NCBI RefSeq assembly: GCF_900454495.1
Contig: NZ_UGSI01000001.1
Span: 3,224,001 to 3,288,000, forward strand
DNA: 64,000 bases
Reading direction: 5' to 3'
Origin: Paenibacillus macerans
GTDB taxonomy: Bacteria; Bacillota; Bacilli; Paenibacillales; Paenibacillaceae
The notes under the pieces are model-generated. The model did no database searches and had not been told where the DNA came from. It was given only the letters and a program-made list of their open reading frames with translations. Of this stretch, positions 52,007-59,870 are shown one piece after another. The stretch's first letter is position 1, and every line of letters begins with the position of its first letter. Both the position numbers and the translations under genes were made by a program.

Positions 52007-52058
52007 CAAGCGCGGAAGGGGCAGCCGAAACACCCGCCGGAACCGGGCTTGTTTTTTT
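52007..52058 (+). terminator. intrinsic terminator in the que leader
   Basis: The stem CAAGCGCGGAAGG / CCGGAACCGGGCTTG (with bulges) is followed by seven T's, about 55 bases after the preQ1 aptamer and 85 before queC. It may be the expression platform or a leaky leader stop. The aptamer-to-terminator spacing is longer than usual. Confidence 0.6.
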
Positions 52059-52142
52059 GCGACCAGTTCAAGAACTCTCTTTCTTCTGCCGGCGGCCAAG
52101 GCTTGCCGCTTTCAAATCCCAAAGAAGATGGAGGGTTTTTTT

Positions 52143-52811
52143 ATGCTTAAAAACGAAAAAGCGGTCGTCGTCTTTAGCGGCGGTCAAGACAGCACCACCT
52201 GCCTGTTCTGGGCGAAAAAGCAGTTCGGCGAAGTGGAGGCCGTGACGTTCGATTACGGCCAGCGCCACGCTCGCGAAATCGAATGCGCCAAGGACATCGC
52301 CCAAGAGCTTGATATCAAGCACACAATTCTCGACATGAGCCTGCTCGGCCAGTTGACGCAAAACGCGCTGACCCGCAGCGACATCGCCATCGTGCAAAAG
52401 GACGGGGAGCTCCCCAGCACGTTCGTGGACGGGCGCAATCACCTGTTCCTCAGCTTTGCGGCCGTCCTGGCCAAAGGGATCGGCGCCAAGCATATCGTGA
52501 CCGGCGTCTGCGAGACCGATTTCAGCGGGTATCCCGACTGCCGCGACGTGTTCGTCAAATCGCTGAACGTGACGCTCAATTTGGCGATGGATTACGAATT
52601 CGTGATCCACACGCCGCTGATGTGGATCGACAAGGCCGAGACGTGGAAGCTGGCCGACGAGCTAGGGGCCTTCGATTTTGTGCGCGAACGGACGCTCACC
52701 TGCTATAACGGCGTCATCGGCGACGGCTGCGGCGAATGCCCGGCCTGCAAGCTGCGCAAAGCCGGCCTGGACAAATACCTGCTGGAGCGTCAGGGGGCGG
52801 ACAAACAATGA
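52143..52811 (+). CDS. queC: 7-cyano-7-deazaguanine synthase QueC
   Basis: It converts carboxy-deazaguanine plus ammonia and ATP to preQ0 in queuosine synthesis. The N-terminal PP-loop is VVVFSGGQDSTTCLFWA, followed by FDYGQRH, and the zinc cysteines near the end are GDGCGECPACKLR. ATG 52143 follows GATGGAGG. It overlaps queD by 4 bases. It is the first gene of a preQ1-controlled operon. Confidence 0.96.
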   Translation: MLKNEKAVVVFSGGQDSTTCLFWAKKQFGEVEAVTFDYGQRHAREIECAKDIAQELDIKHTILDMSLLGQLTQNALTRSDIAIVQKDGELPSTFVDGRNHLFLSFAAVLAKGIGAKHIVTGVCETDFSGYPDCRDVFVKSLNVTLNLAMDYEFVIHTPLMWIDKAETWKLADELGAFDFVRERTLTCYNGVIGDGCGECPACKLRKAGLDKYLLERQGADKQ

Positions 52812-53302
52812 GCCGGACGCCGGGCGAATTTCGAATCGTCGAATCGCTGCAGAAGCTGGGTCGCGACATCGGCAAGGAGCAGCTGCGCTACCACCGGCGC
52901 CGCGTTCTCGTCAGCAAGGAATTTACTTTCGACGCCGCCCACCATCTGCATGCCTATGAAGGCAAATGCAAAAATCTGCACGGCCACACGTATAAAGCCG
53001 TGTTTGGCATCAGCGCCCTGCCTAACGAGATCGGCATTACCGTTGATTTCGGCACGATTAAGGAGATCTGGAAAAACGAGATCGAAGTTTATCTCGATCA
53101 CCGTTATTTGAACGAAACGCTGCCGCCGATGAATACGACGGCGGAAAACACGGTCGTATGGCTGTTCGAGAAAATGGAAGCCGCGCTTGGGTCGGAGACC
53201 TACCGGAATGTCGTGCTGGAAGGCCGGACGGAGTTCGTCCGCCTGTACGAGACGCCGACCAGCTATGCCGAAGTCAGACGGGAGTGGATGCTGGATGAAT
53301 AA
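52808..53302 (+). CDS. queD: 6-carboxytetrahydropterin synthase QueD
   Basis: It makes 6-carboxytetrahydropterin from dihydroneopterin triphosphate. Zinc ligands are in FDAAHHLHAYEGKCKNLHGH, and the later residues are in LDHRYLN and TAENTVVWLF. At 164 residues it is longer than the usual 120-140 because of an N-terminal stretch of about 35 residues before the first strand (VSKEFTFDAAH). ATG 52808 overlaps queC's stop (ATGA), so translation is coupled. Confidence 0.95.
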   Translation: MSRTPGEFRIVESLQKLGRDIGKEQLRYHRRRVLVSKEFTFDAAHHLHAYEGKCKNLHGHTYKAVFGISALPNEIGITVDFGTIKEIWKNEIEVYLDHRYLNETLPPMNTTAENTVVWLFEKMEAALGSETYRNVVLEGRTEFVRLYETPTSYAEVRREWMLDE

Positions 53303-54029
53303 CCCGCCGATTCCCGTGCTGGAAGTGTTTGGACCAACCGTTCAGGGCGAGGGCATGGTCATCGGGCAAAAAACGATGTTCGTCCGCACCGCCGGCTGCG
53401 ATTACCGCTGCGTCTGGTGCGACTCGGCCTTCACCTGGGACGGCAGCGCCAAAGACGCGATCCGCTTCATGACGCCGGCGGCGATCTGGGAAGAGCTGCG
53501 GGAGATCGGCGGCGATCGTTTCTCGCACGTCACGCTGTCGGGCGGCAACCCCGCCCTACTGCCGCAGCTCGCCGGCCTGGTGGCACTGCTGCACGCCAAG
53601 GGCGTTGCCATCGCCGTCGAGACGCAAGGCTCGCGCTGGCAGGACTGGCTGGCCGAGATCGAGCAGGTCACGCTGTCGCCCAAGCCGCCGAGCTCGGGAA
53701 TGGAGACCGATTGGGCTATTCTGGACGATATCGTGACCAAGCTGTCCCATCGCCCCCATCCCTTGGCCGTCAGCCTGAAGGTCGTCGTGTTTGACGAGGC
53801 CGATCTCGCCTACGCCAAACAAGTGCACGCCCGCTACCCGGATACGCCGATGTATGTGCAGGTCGGCAATCCCGACGTACGGCGGATGGATATCCGGGAG
53901 CATGCCGCCGATCTGCTGCGGCGCTATGAAGCGTTGATCGACAAGGTTGTCGCCTCGTCCGAATTGAATAACGTGCGCGTTCTGCCGCAGCTGCATGCCC
54001 TCGTATGGGGGAACAAACGCGGCGTATAG
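53295..54029 (+). CDS. queE: 7-carboxy-7-deazaguanine synthase QueE
   Basis: This radical SAM enzyme rearranges carboxytetrahydropterin into the deazaguanine ring. The cluster motif is CDYRCVWCDS (Cys-X3-Cys-X2-Cys), residues about 35-44, preceded by EVFGPTVQGEGMVIGQ, and SGGNPAL follows. Length 244 is normal. Its ATG overlaps the end of queD. It forms a queC-D-E-F operon. Confidence 0.95.
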   Translation: MNNPPIPVLEVFGPTVQGEGMVIGQKTMFVRTAGCDYRCVWCDSAFTWDGSAKDAIRFMTPAAIWEELREIGGDRFSHVTLSGGNPALLPQLAGLVALLHAKGVAIAVETQGSRWQDWLAEIEQVTLSPKPPSSGMETDWAILDDIVTKLSHRPHPLAVSLKVVVFDEADLAYAKQVHARYPDTPMYVQVGNPDVRRMDIREHAADLLRRYEALIDKVVASSELNNVRVLPQLHALVWGNKRGV

Positions 54030-54085
54030 TTTTGGCAATTATTTTTTCTATATTGATAAAACCACTTTGCAAAGGAGAGCCAACC

Positions 54086-54583
54086 ATGGCCGGAAGAAAA
54101 CCTGAAGAAATGCAAGACGTTACGCTGCTGGGCAACCAGGGCGTAAAATATCCGTTTAATTACGCGCCGGAAGTGCTCGAATCGTTTGACAATAAACACC
54201 CTTACCGCGACTATTTTGTAAAATTCAACTGTCCCGAGTTTACGAGCCTTTGTCCGATTACCGGGCAGCCGGATTTCGCCACCATCTACATCAGCTACAT
54301 TCCCGACGTGAAAATGGTGGAGAGCAAATCGCTGAAACTCTACCTGTTCAGCTTCCGCAATCACGGCGATTTCCACGAGGATTGCGTCAACATCATCATG
54401 AACGACCTGATCAAGCTGATGGATCCGAAGTACATCGAGGTATGGGGCAAATTTACCCCGCGCGGCGGCATTTCCATCGATCCGTACTGCAACTACGGAC
54501 GCCCCGGCACCAAATACGAGGCAATGGCCGAACACCGCCTGCTCAATCACGACATGTACCCGGAAAAGATTGACAATCGCTAA
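54086..54583 (+). CDS. queF: NADPH-dependent 7-cyano-7-deazaguanine reductase QueF
   Basis: It reduces preQ0 to preQ1, the base inserted into tRNA by Tgt. It is the short, unimodular T-fold form of 165 residues. The catalytic cysteine lies in FTSLCPITGQPDFATI, and the QueF motif with ESKSLKLYLFSFRNHGDFHE carries the substrate-binding glutamate. ATG 54086 has AAAGGAGAGCCAACC upstream. Tgt and QueA/G are not in the window. Confidence 0.96.
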   Translation: MAGRKPEEMQDVTLLGNQGVKYPFNYAPEVLESFDNKHPYRDYFVKFNCPEFTSLCPITGQPDFATIYISYIPDVKMVESKSLKLYLFSFRNHGDFHEDCVNIIMNDLIKLMDPKYIEVWGKFTPRGGISIDPYCNYGRPGTKYEAMAEHRLLNHDMYPEKIDNR

Positions 54584-54643
54584 CGCCTCCCCCTCTCTTT
54601 TCTGGTATGATAAAGGTAAGTTTAAGTGTTTGTACGAAATCTT

Positions 54644-54933
54644 TATAAGTTGAACTAAAAAAAGCGTGGTCAGGCAAGAGGGTTCAATATTCTAAAAGAG
54701 TGACATTTTAGAATATTGAACCTTGGGGAAATGATTCTGAAGAAACTCAAAGCTTTCTGCAAGAAAGCTGCATCGAAAGCATACGCTTGGTCGCCTTTGT
54801 GAGCGGATTTCTACAATATTTGAATTTAATTCGATTTAATTTTAAACCCGGTCATCGAAATCTGCGAACAACAGCGTTCGTAAGAACATTTCACACGGCT
54901 GCCCCACACGTACAATCAATAGTTCAACTTATA
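54644..54933. mobile_element. 290-bp element with 14-bp terminal inverted repeats (MITE-like)
   Basis: The ends are TATAAGTTGAACTA and its perfect reverse complement. Inside are a perfect 17-base hairpin GGTTCAATATTCTAAAA (54681-54697 with 54706-54722) and AGCTTTCT-GCA-AGAAAGCT (54751-54769). It has no coding frame. The right end is only 21 bases from the next gene's start, so it may carry its promoter. No clear target duplication is seen beyond flanking T. Confidence 0.55.
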
Positions 54934-54954
54934 TAGAAAAGGGAGAGGAGAACC

Positions 54955-55926
54955 GTGAAGCCACATGTATTTATCGCCAGACCCGTGCCTCCGGAGGTTG
55001 AGGCCTATCTCGCCGAACACTGCCTTTGCAGCAAGTGGGACGGCGACGGACCGATTCCCCGCGCGCGGCTGCTCGCAAGCCTAGCCGAAGCGGACGGCCT
55101 GCTGACGTCCGGCACCCGGATCGACGCGGAGCTGCTGGAGCATGCTCCCCGCCTGAAGGCCGTCAGCAATATCAGCGTCGGCTACAACAACTTTGACCTG
55201 GAGGCGATGAAAGCCCGCGGCGTGATCGGAACGAACACGCCGTCGGTGCTGAACGACACGGTCGCGGACCTGATTTTTGCCTTGATGCTGGCGGTCGCCC
55301 GCCGCGTGCCGGAACTGGACCAGTACGTCAAGCAAGGGAAATGGAAACGCGGCGACGACGAAATTTTGTTCGGGCTTGATGTGCACCACAAGACGCTTGG
55401 CGTCATCGGCATGGGGGAAATCGGGGAAGCCGTCGCCCGCCGGGGCCATTTGGGCTTCGGCATGGACGTGCTGTACCATAACCGCAGCCGCAAGCCCGGG
55501 ACCGAAGCCGAACTGGGCGCCGTGTACTGCTCTATGGAAGAGCTGCTGCAAACATCCGACTTCGTCGTCCTGATGACGCCGCTGACCCCGGAAACGCGGG
55601 GGCTGATCGGCGAACGCGAGCTTGCCTGGATGAAGCCCACGGCCGTGTTCGTCAACGCCTCCAGGGGGGCGACGGTCGACGAAGCCGCGCTGACCGAAGC
55701 GCTGCGGCAAAAACGCATCTACGGCGCCGGGCTCGACGTTTTCGAGCGCGAGCCGATTGCCCCGGACCATCCGCTGCTCGGCTTGCCGAACGTCGTCACC
55801 CTGCCGCATATCGGGTCCTCCACCGCGCAGACCCGCCGTCAAATGGCGTTGCTGGCCGCGGAGAACCTGGCCACGGCGCTAGCCGGCGGCACACCGCCGA
55901 ATGTGGTCAAGGAGCTGCGCTCCTAA
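54955..55926 (+). CDS. 2-hydroxyacid dehydrogenase (glyoxylate/hydroxypyruvate reductase type)
   Basis: This 323-residue D-isomer-specific dehydrogenase reduces glyoxylate or hydroxypyruvate using NAD(P)H. It has VSNISVGYNNFDLEAMK, the Rossmann loop LGVIGMGEIGEAVA (residue about 145), catalytic arginine in NASRGATVDEAAL, the glutamate in FEREP and histidine in LPHIGSSTAQTR. Starts at GTG 54955 with GGGAGAGGAGAACC upstream. A MITE-like element ends 21 bases before it and a 13-bp tandem array follows its stop. Confidence 0.92.
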   Translation: MKPHVFIARPVPPEVEAYLAEHCLCSKWDGDGPIPRARLLASLAEADGLLTSGTRIDAELLEHAPRLKAVSNISVGYNNFDLEAMKARGVIGTNTPSVLNDTVADLIFALMLAVARRVPELDQYVKQGKWKRGDDEILFGLDVHHKTLGVIGMGEIGEAVARRGHLGFGMDVLYHNRSRKPGTEAELGAVYCSMEELLQTSDFVVLMTPLTPETRGLIGERELAWMKPTAVFVNASRGATVDEAALTEALRQKRIYGAGLDVFEREPIAPDHPLLGLPNVVTLPHIGSSTAQTRRQMALLAAENLATALAGGTPPNVVKELRS

Positions 55927-55930
55927 AGCC

Positions 55931-56338
55931 GGTGTGCTACACGGCGTGACTACGCAGTTTGCCTACGCGGCATGCCTACACGCTGTGCCTACGCGGCGCG
56001 CCTAACACGGCGTGACTACGCGGTTTACCTACGCGGCGTGCCTAATTGCGTGCCTACACGCTATGCCTACGCGGCGTGCCTAACACGGCGTGCCTAAGCG
56101 ATTTGCCTACGCGGCATGTCTAAATTGCGTGCCTACACGCTGTGACTACGCGGGTGCCTAACACGGCGTGACTACGCGGTTTGCCTACGCGGCATGTCTA
56201 AATTGCGTGCCTACACGCTGTGACTACGCGGGTGCCTAACACGGCGTGACTACGCGGTTTACCTACGCGGCGTGACTACATTGCGTGCCTACACGCTGTG
56301 ACTACACGGCGTGCCTATAGGTGTGACTATAGGCACGC
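55931..56338. repeat. 13-bp minisatellite with 78-bp higher-order unit
   Basis: About 31 units of roughly 13 bases (type GCCTACGCGGCGT, variants GACTACGCGGTTT, GCCTAAATTGCGT-like). The six-unit block starting at 56105 repeats at 56183 and, less exactly, at 56261: period 78. It ends with the perfect inverted repeat TGCCTATAG/CTATAGGCA (56312-56335). As 13 is not a multiple of 3, it is not coding. It lies between the dehydrogenase stop and its terminator. Confidence 0.88.
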
Positions 56339-56350
56339 TTATCATGGAAA

Positions 56351-56406
56351 GAAGCCGCTCCCTGGCCTGGACTTGAACGTCCATGTTTCGGGAGCGGCTT
56401 TTTCTT
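56351..56406 (+). terminator. terminator after the minisatellite
   Basis: The stem GAAGCCGCTCCC / GGGAGCGGCTTTTTC with a 27-base loop is followed by T's. It would end the dehydrogenase transcript, placing the whole array in its 3' untranslated region. Confidence 0.75.
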
Positions 56407-56441
56407 TGGGCAGGATGGCCGGAAGAACACCAGTGAAAAAA

Positions 56442-56643
56442 ATAAGGACAAAAAGCGCCGTTATTCCGCCGATCTCCGCCCGTTTGAGAGAGATAGCGGC
56501 AATTTATGCCGCTAATTTCCCCGGCCGCTATCGAAATGCCCGCATTTTGGTCCACCTGCAGGAAGATAAGGACAAAAAATGCCGCTAATGAGGATAAACA
56601 TGCTTGGCTCCGGATAATAAGTACATAAAGTGCCGCTATTTTG
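56442..56643 (+). repeat. dispersed repeat family A, copy 3
   Basis: It starts ATAAGGACAAAAAGCGCCGT, then GAGAGAGATAGCGGCAATTT, a second GATAAGGACAAAAAATGCCG and the end GTACATAAAGTGCCGCTATT. It aligns over its whole length with the other two copies. The 190 bases after it, up to the efflux gene, show only CAGC-rich sequence and nothing recognisable. Confidence 0.75.
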
Positions 56644-56830
56644 AAGGCCATTTCGTCTAAACCCAGCCTACGGTTCGTTTCAACAGCCAGTTGCCCGCTG
56701 GCAAGGTTCGTCGTTCCACAGCCAGCTCAGCCAGCTGCCAGCTCTCAAGCGCCGATTTCTAGTCGCCAGAGCGCAACCGCATGGTGCTTTTCTCTCCATC
56801 CTGATCATCGTATACTTTGTATCAAACCAT

Positions 56831-58375
56831 TCAGCCCTGCTGCTTGGACGGCTTGGACGGCCTGGCCGCCGCGCCGCGGACAATCCGGTCCTTGGGCATG
56901 GCGATGACGACCAGGACGGAGCAAACGGCCGGAATCAGAGCCCACATGAAGGTGTGCGCGATCGAACCGGATAAGGCGTCCGTAATTTTATCCAAAATTT
57001 CCGGCGGGATCATGGCCCGCTTGTCCGAACTCAGCGCCTCCTGGGCATTGCCGAAGGTTGCCCCTGCTTGTCCCCCTGCTTGTCCCGTTCCGGCAAAAGC
57101 CGCCGACATCTTGTCCGCCAGCAGATTGCGCTGCACGATGCCGAAGATCGTAATCCCGAGCGTCATGCCAAGCGAGCGCAGGAAGGAGTTGGTCGACGTC
57201 GCCGCGCCGCGCTGCCGCATATCGAAATGATGGACGGACGCCATGCTGAGCACCGAAAAGGAGAAGCCGACGCCAAAACCCGTCAAAATGCTGAAGACGG
57301 TAAGCACCAGGCGCGAAGTGTCGTTCGTCAGCGTGCTTAAGGCGAAAACGCCGCAGACGAAGCAGACGACCGAGATCGCCATAACCGCGCGGTACGACAG
57401 CCGGGAAGTCAGCATTCCCCCCATCATGCTGCCGACGACCGAACCGACCATCATCGGCATCAAAATAATGCCTGAGTTCGTGGCCGAGCCGCCGAATACG
57501 CCCTGCACGAAAATCGGGATGTACACCGTCGCCACGATAAACACGCTGCCGTACAGCAAGGCGAGCAAACAGCTTGTTGCGTAAAGCCGTACTTTGAACA
57601 TGCCGAACGAAATGATCGGCTCCCGCGCTTTTGTTTCCGCCAGCAAAAAGGCGACAAACAGCACGGCGAAGCCGGCAAACAAAGCGATGATCACCGCCGA
57701 GTTCCAAGCGTATTTTTCGCCGCCGAGCTCCAGCGCGAACATCAGGCAAATCACCGCGCCGACGAGGGTAACCGCCCCGCTCCAATCGATTTGCTGCTTC
57801 GTGTGCGCAAGCGATTCCCGGTAATATGCGGTGATCAGCAGCAGGGAGACGATCCCGATCGGCACATTGATGTAAAAGACCCAGTGCCATCCCAGCGAAT
57901 CGGTGATAAACGCGCCGAGCAGCGGGCCGAAAATGCTGGAGGTGCCGAATACCGCCCCAAGCAGGCCGGTCATTTTGCCGCGCTGCTCCACAGGGAAAAT
58001 GTCATAGATGATCGTAAATGCGATCGGCATCAGCGCCCCGCCGCCGATCCCCTGGATCGCCCGGAAGATGCTGAGCTGCATGATGCTGCCGGCCAGCCCG
58101 CACAGGATCGATCCGAGCAAAAACGTGATGATCCCGAACAGGAAAAAGCGTTTCCGCCCGTACATATCGGACAGTTTGCCGAAAATCGGCGTTCCCGCCA
58201 TCACCGCCACCATATAGGCGGAGGTTACCCAGACGAACTGCTCCATGCCGCCGAGATCGGCGACGATCGTCCCCATCGCCGTCGTCACGATCGTATTGTC
58301 CATGGCCGACATCAGGATCGCCAGCATCAGGCCGATCAGGATGAGTGGGGTTTGATTCTTTTTTTCCGCTGTCAA
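56831..58375 (-). CDS. MFS multidrug efflux transporter, DHA2 (EmrB/QacA) family
   Basis: This 514-residue protein has 14 predicted helices. It includes MDNTIVTTAMGTIVADLGG in the first helix (motif D1), GKLSDMYGRKRFFLFG (motif A), LQLS..FRAIQGIGGGALMP (motif B) and GPLLGAFITDSLGWHWVFYIN (motif C), abridged. It would pump drugs or other compounds using the proton gradient. The start is TTG 58375 with AAAAGGAGAGACGACG upstream. No regulator gene is adjacent. Confidence 0.92.
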   Translation of the reverse strand: MTAEKKNQTPLILIGLMLAILMSAMDNTIVTTAMGTIVADLGGMEQFVWVTSAYMVAVMAGTPIFGKLSDMYGRKRFFLFGIITFLLGSILCGLAGSIMQLSIFRAIQGIGGGALMPIAFTIIYDIFPVEQRGKMTGLLGAVFGTSSIFGPLLGAFITDSLGWHWVFYINVPIGIVSLLLITAYYRESLAHTKQQIDWSGAVTLVGAVICLMFALELGGEKYAWNSAVIIALFAGFAVLFVAFLLAETKAREPIISFGMFKVRLYATSCLLALLYGSVFIVATVYIPIFVQGVFGGSATNSGIILMPMMVGSVVGSMMGGMLTSRLSYRAVMAISVVCFVCGVFALSTLTNDTSRLVLTVFSILTGFGVGFSFSVLSMASVHHFDMRQRGAATSTNSFLRSLGMTLGITIFGIVQRNLLADKMSAAFAGTGQAGGQAGATFGNAQEALSSDKRAMIPPEILDKITDALSGSIAHTFMWALIPAVCSVLVVIAMPKDRIVRGAAARPSKPSKQQG

Positions 58376-58560
58376 CGTCGTCTCTCCTTTTAGCCAATTG
58401 ATTCAAATTTTACATAACATAGCTTCTTCCCATTCTATTGAAATTTCCGCAAATGTAAACCATTATTCCGTTAAATTTTACGCCGGCCCCCAACTATCCC
58501 TTTTCCAATTATTAGCCTATAATGATATTTGAAACTGCTTGCGAAAGGAAGTATTTTTTT

Positions 58561-59646
58561 ATGAATATGAAATGGGCTGAGCTTGACCGAAAAATGCGCG
58601 AATCCGGGATCAGCACCCTGCTGATTACCGATCCGAAACATGTATACTATCTCACCGGATTCCTGAGCAATCCTCATGAACGCTTTCTTGGCGCCGTCCT
58701 TCAAGCGGGAAGCGAACCGTTTCTCGTGGTGCCCGCGCTGGACGAGGAAGCGGCCCGGGCGGCGGCGGACGTCGCAGAAATCATCACCCACCAGGACACG
58801 GACGATCCATATCTCCTGCTGAAACAGCGTTTGAAGGGGACGATCGGCACGATCGGGTTCGAAAAAGAGCAGGTCTCCATGGCCAGGTTCGAACAATTGC
58901 AGGAAACGCTTGGTTTTTCCCGGTATCTGGATGCCGGCCCGTGGCTGCGTGAGCTTCGCTTCCGCAAAAGCGCGGACGAAGTCGCTAAAATCAAGCGCGC
59001 CGTAAACCTGATCGAGCAGGTGCTGACGGAATCGGTGCGCCAGGTCAAAGAAGGGATCAGCGAAAACGAGCTGGTGGCCGAAGTGGAATATCAAATCCGC
59101 AAGCTGGGCGCGGACGGCCCTTCTTTTGACTCCATGGTGCTGTCCGGGGAAAAGACGGCTTTGCCGCACGGCGTTCCCGGAACGCGGCAAATTCGCCGCG
59201 GCGATCTTGTCATGTTTGACATCGGGGTTTACGCGGACGGATACGCTTCCGACATCACCCGCACATTTGCCGTAGGGGAGTTGTCCGATGAACTGGTCAA
59301 AATATACGAAACCGTGCTGGCTGCCAACACGGCCGCCATCGAAGCCATCAAACCGGGAGTCAGCTTTGCCTCGATCGACAAAGCCGCCCGCGACGTAATC
59401 GAAGCCGCCGGTTACGGCCGCTATTTTATTCACCGGTTAGGCCATGGGCTGGGCATCGACGTCCATGAATTCCCTTCCGTCCACGGCAAAAACGAACAAT
59501 TGCTGACGGAAGGCAACGTATTTACGGTAGAGCCCGGGATTTATGTGCCTGGAGTCGGCGGCGTCCGCATCGAGGACGACGTGCTCGTGACCGCCTCCGG
59601 CGTGGAAGTGTTGACCGCCTATCCGAAACAGTTGACTTATATCTAA
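58561..59646 (+). CDS. Xaa-Pro aminopeptidase/dipeptidase (M24)
   Basis: This 361-residue metallopeptidase cuts peptide bonds before proline. The N-terminal creatinase-like domain has DPKHVYYLTGFLSNPHERFL. The pita-bread domain has metal ligands in MFDIGVYADGYASDITRTFA (two aspartates), HGLGIDVHE (histidine), FTVEPGIYVPG and VRIEDDVLVT (glutamates). ATG 58561 has GAAAGGAAG upstream. It ends at the hairpin 59661-59707. Confidence 0.92.
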   Translation: MNMKWAELDRKMRESGISTLLITDPKHVYYLTGFLSNPHERFLGAVLQAGSEPFLVVPALDEEAARAAADVAEIITHQDTDDPYLLLKQRLKGTIGTIGFEKEQVSMARFEQLQETLGFSRYLDAGPWLRELRFRKSADEVAKIKRAVNLIEQVLTESVRQVKEGISENELVAEVEYQIRKLGADGPSFDSMVLSGEKTALPHGVPGTRQIRRGDLVMFDIGVYADGYASDITRTFAVGELSDELVKIYETVLAANTAAIEAIKPGVSFASIDKAARDVIEAAGYGRYFIHRLGHGLGIDVHEFPSVHGKNEQLLTEGNVFTVEPGIYVPGVGGVRIEDDVLVTASGVEVLTAYPKQLTYI

Positions 59647-59660
59647 CGCTAAATGTAAGA

Positions 59661-59707
59661 AATCAGAGCCTCCTTCCCCTTCAAAAGGGCGAAAGCTCTG
59701 ATTTTTT
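59661..59707 (+). terminator. terminator of the peptidase gene
   Basis: The stem AAATCAGAGC / GCTCTGATTT with an inner CCCTT/AAGGG hairpin is followed by a T-run. Confidence 0.85.
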
Positions 59708-59870
59708 TCTTTTTCGCAAACATTCAGCGGATATTTTTCATTTTCAAAGGGCATTTTTTCCTATAAAATAATACTTATGAACCAGTGGTTAAAAAAAGAG
59801 AATTCACGGTTCAGGCATAGGACTATAGACATAAAACACTTATTTTATGGGAGAGATTGGGGAGATTTCC

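Noticed and set aside
53187..53294. longer start for queE
   Set aside because: The added residues overlap queD in another frame and are not protein-like; ATG 53295 matches the family N-terminus.
55081..55842. 253-codon minus-strand frame opposite the 2-hydroxyacid dehydrogenase
   Set aside because: Antisense to a clear dehydrogenase with all catalytic residues; no motif.
55931..56338. CRISPR array
   Set aside because: Units are only 13 bases, contiguous and degenerate, with no unique spacers and no cas genes.
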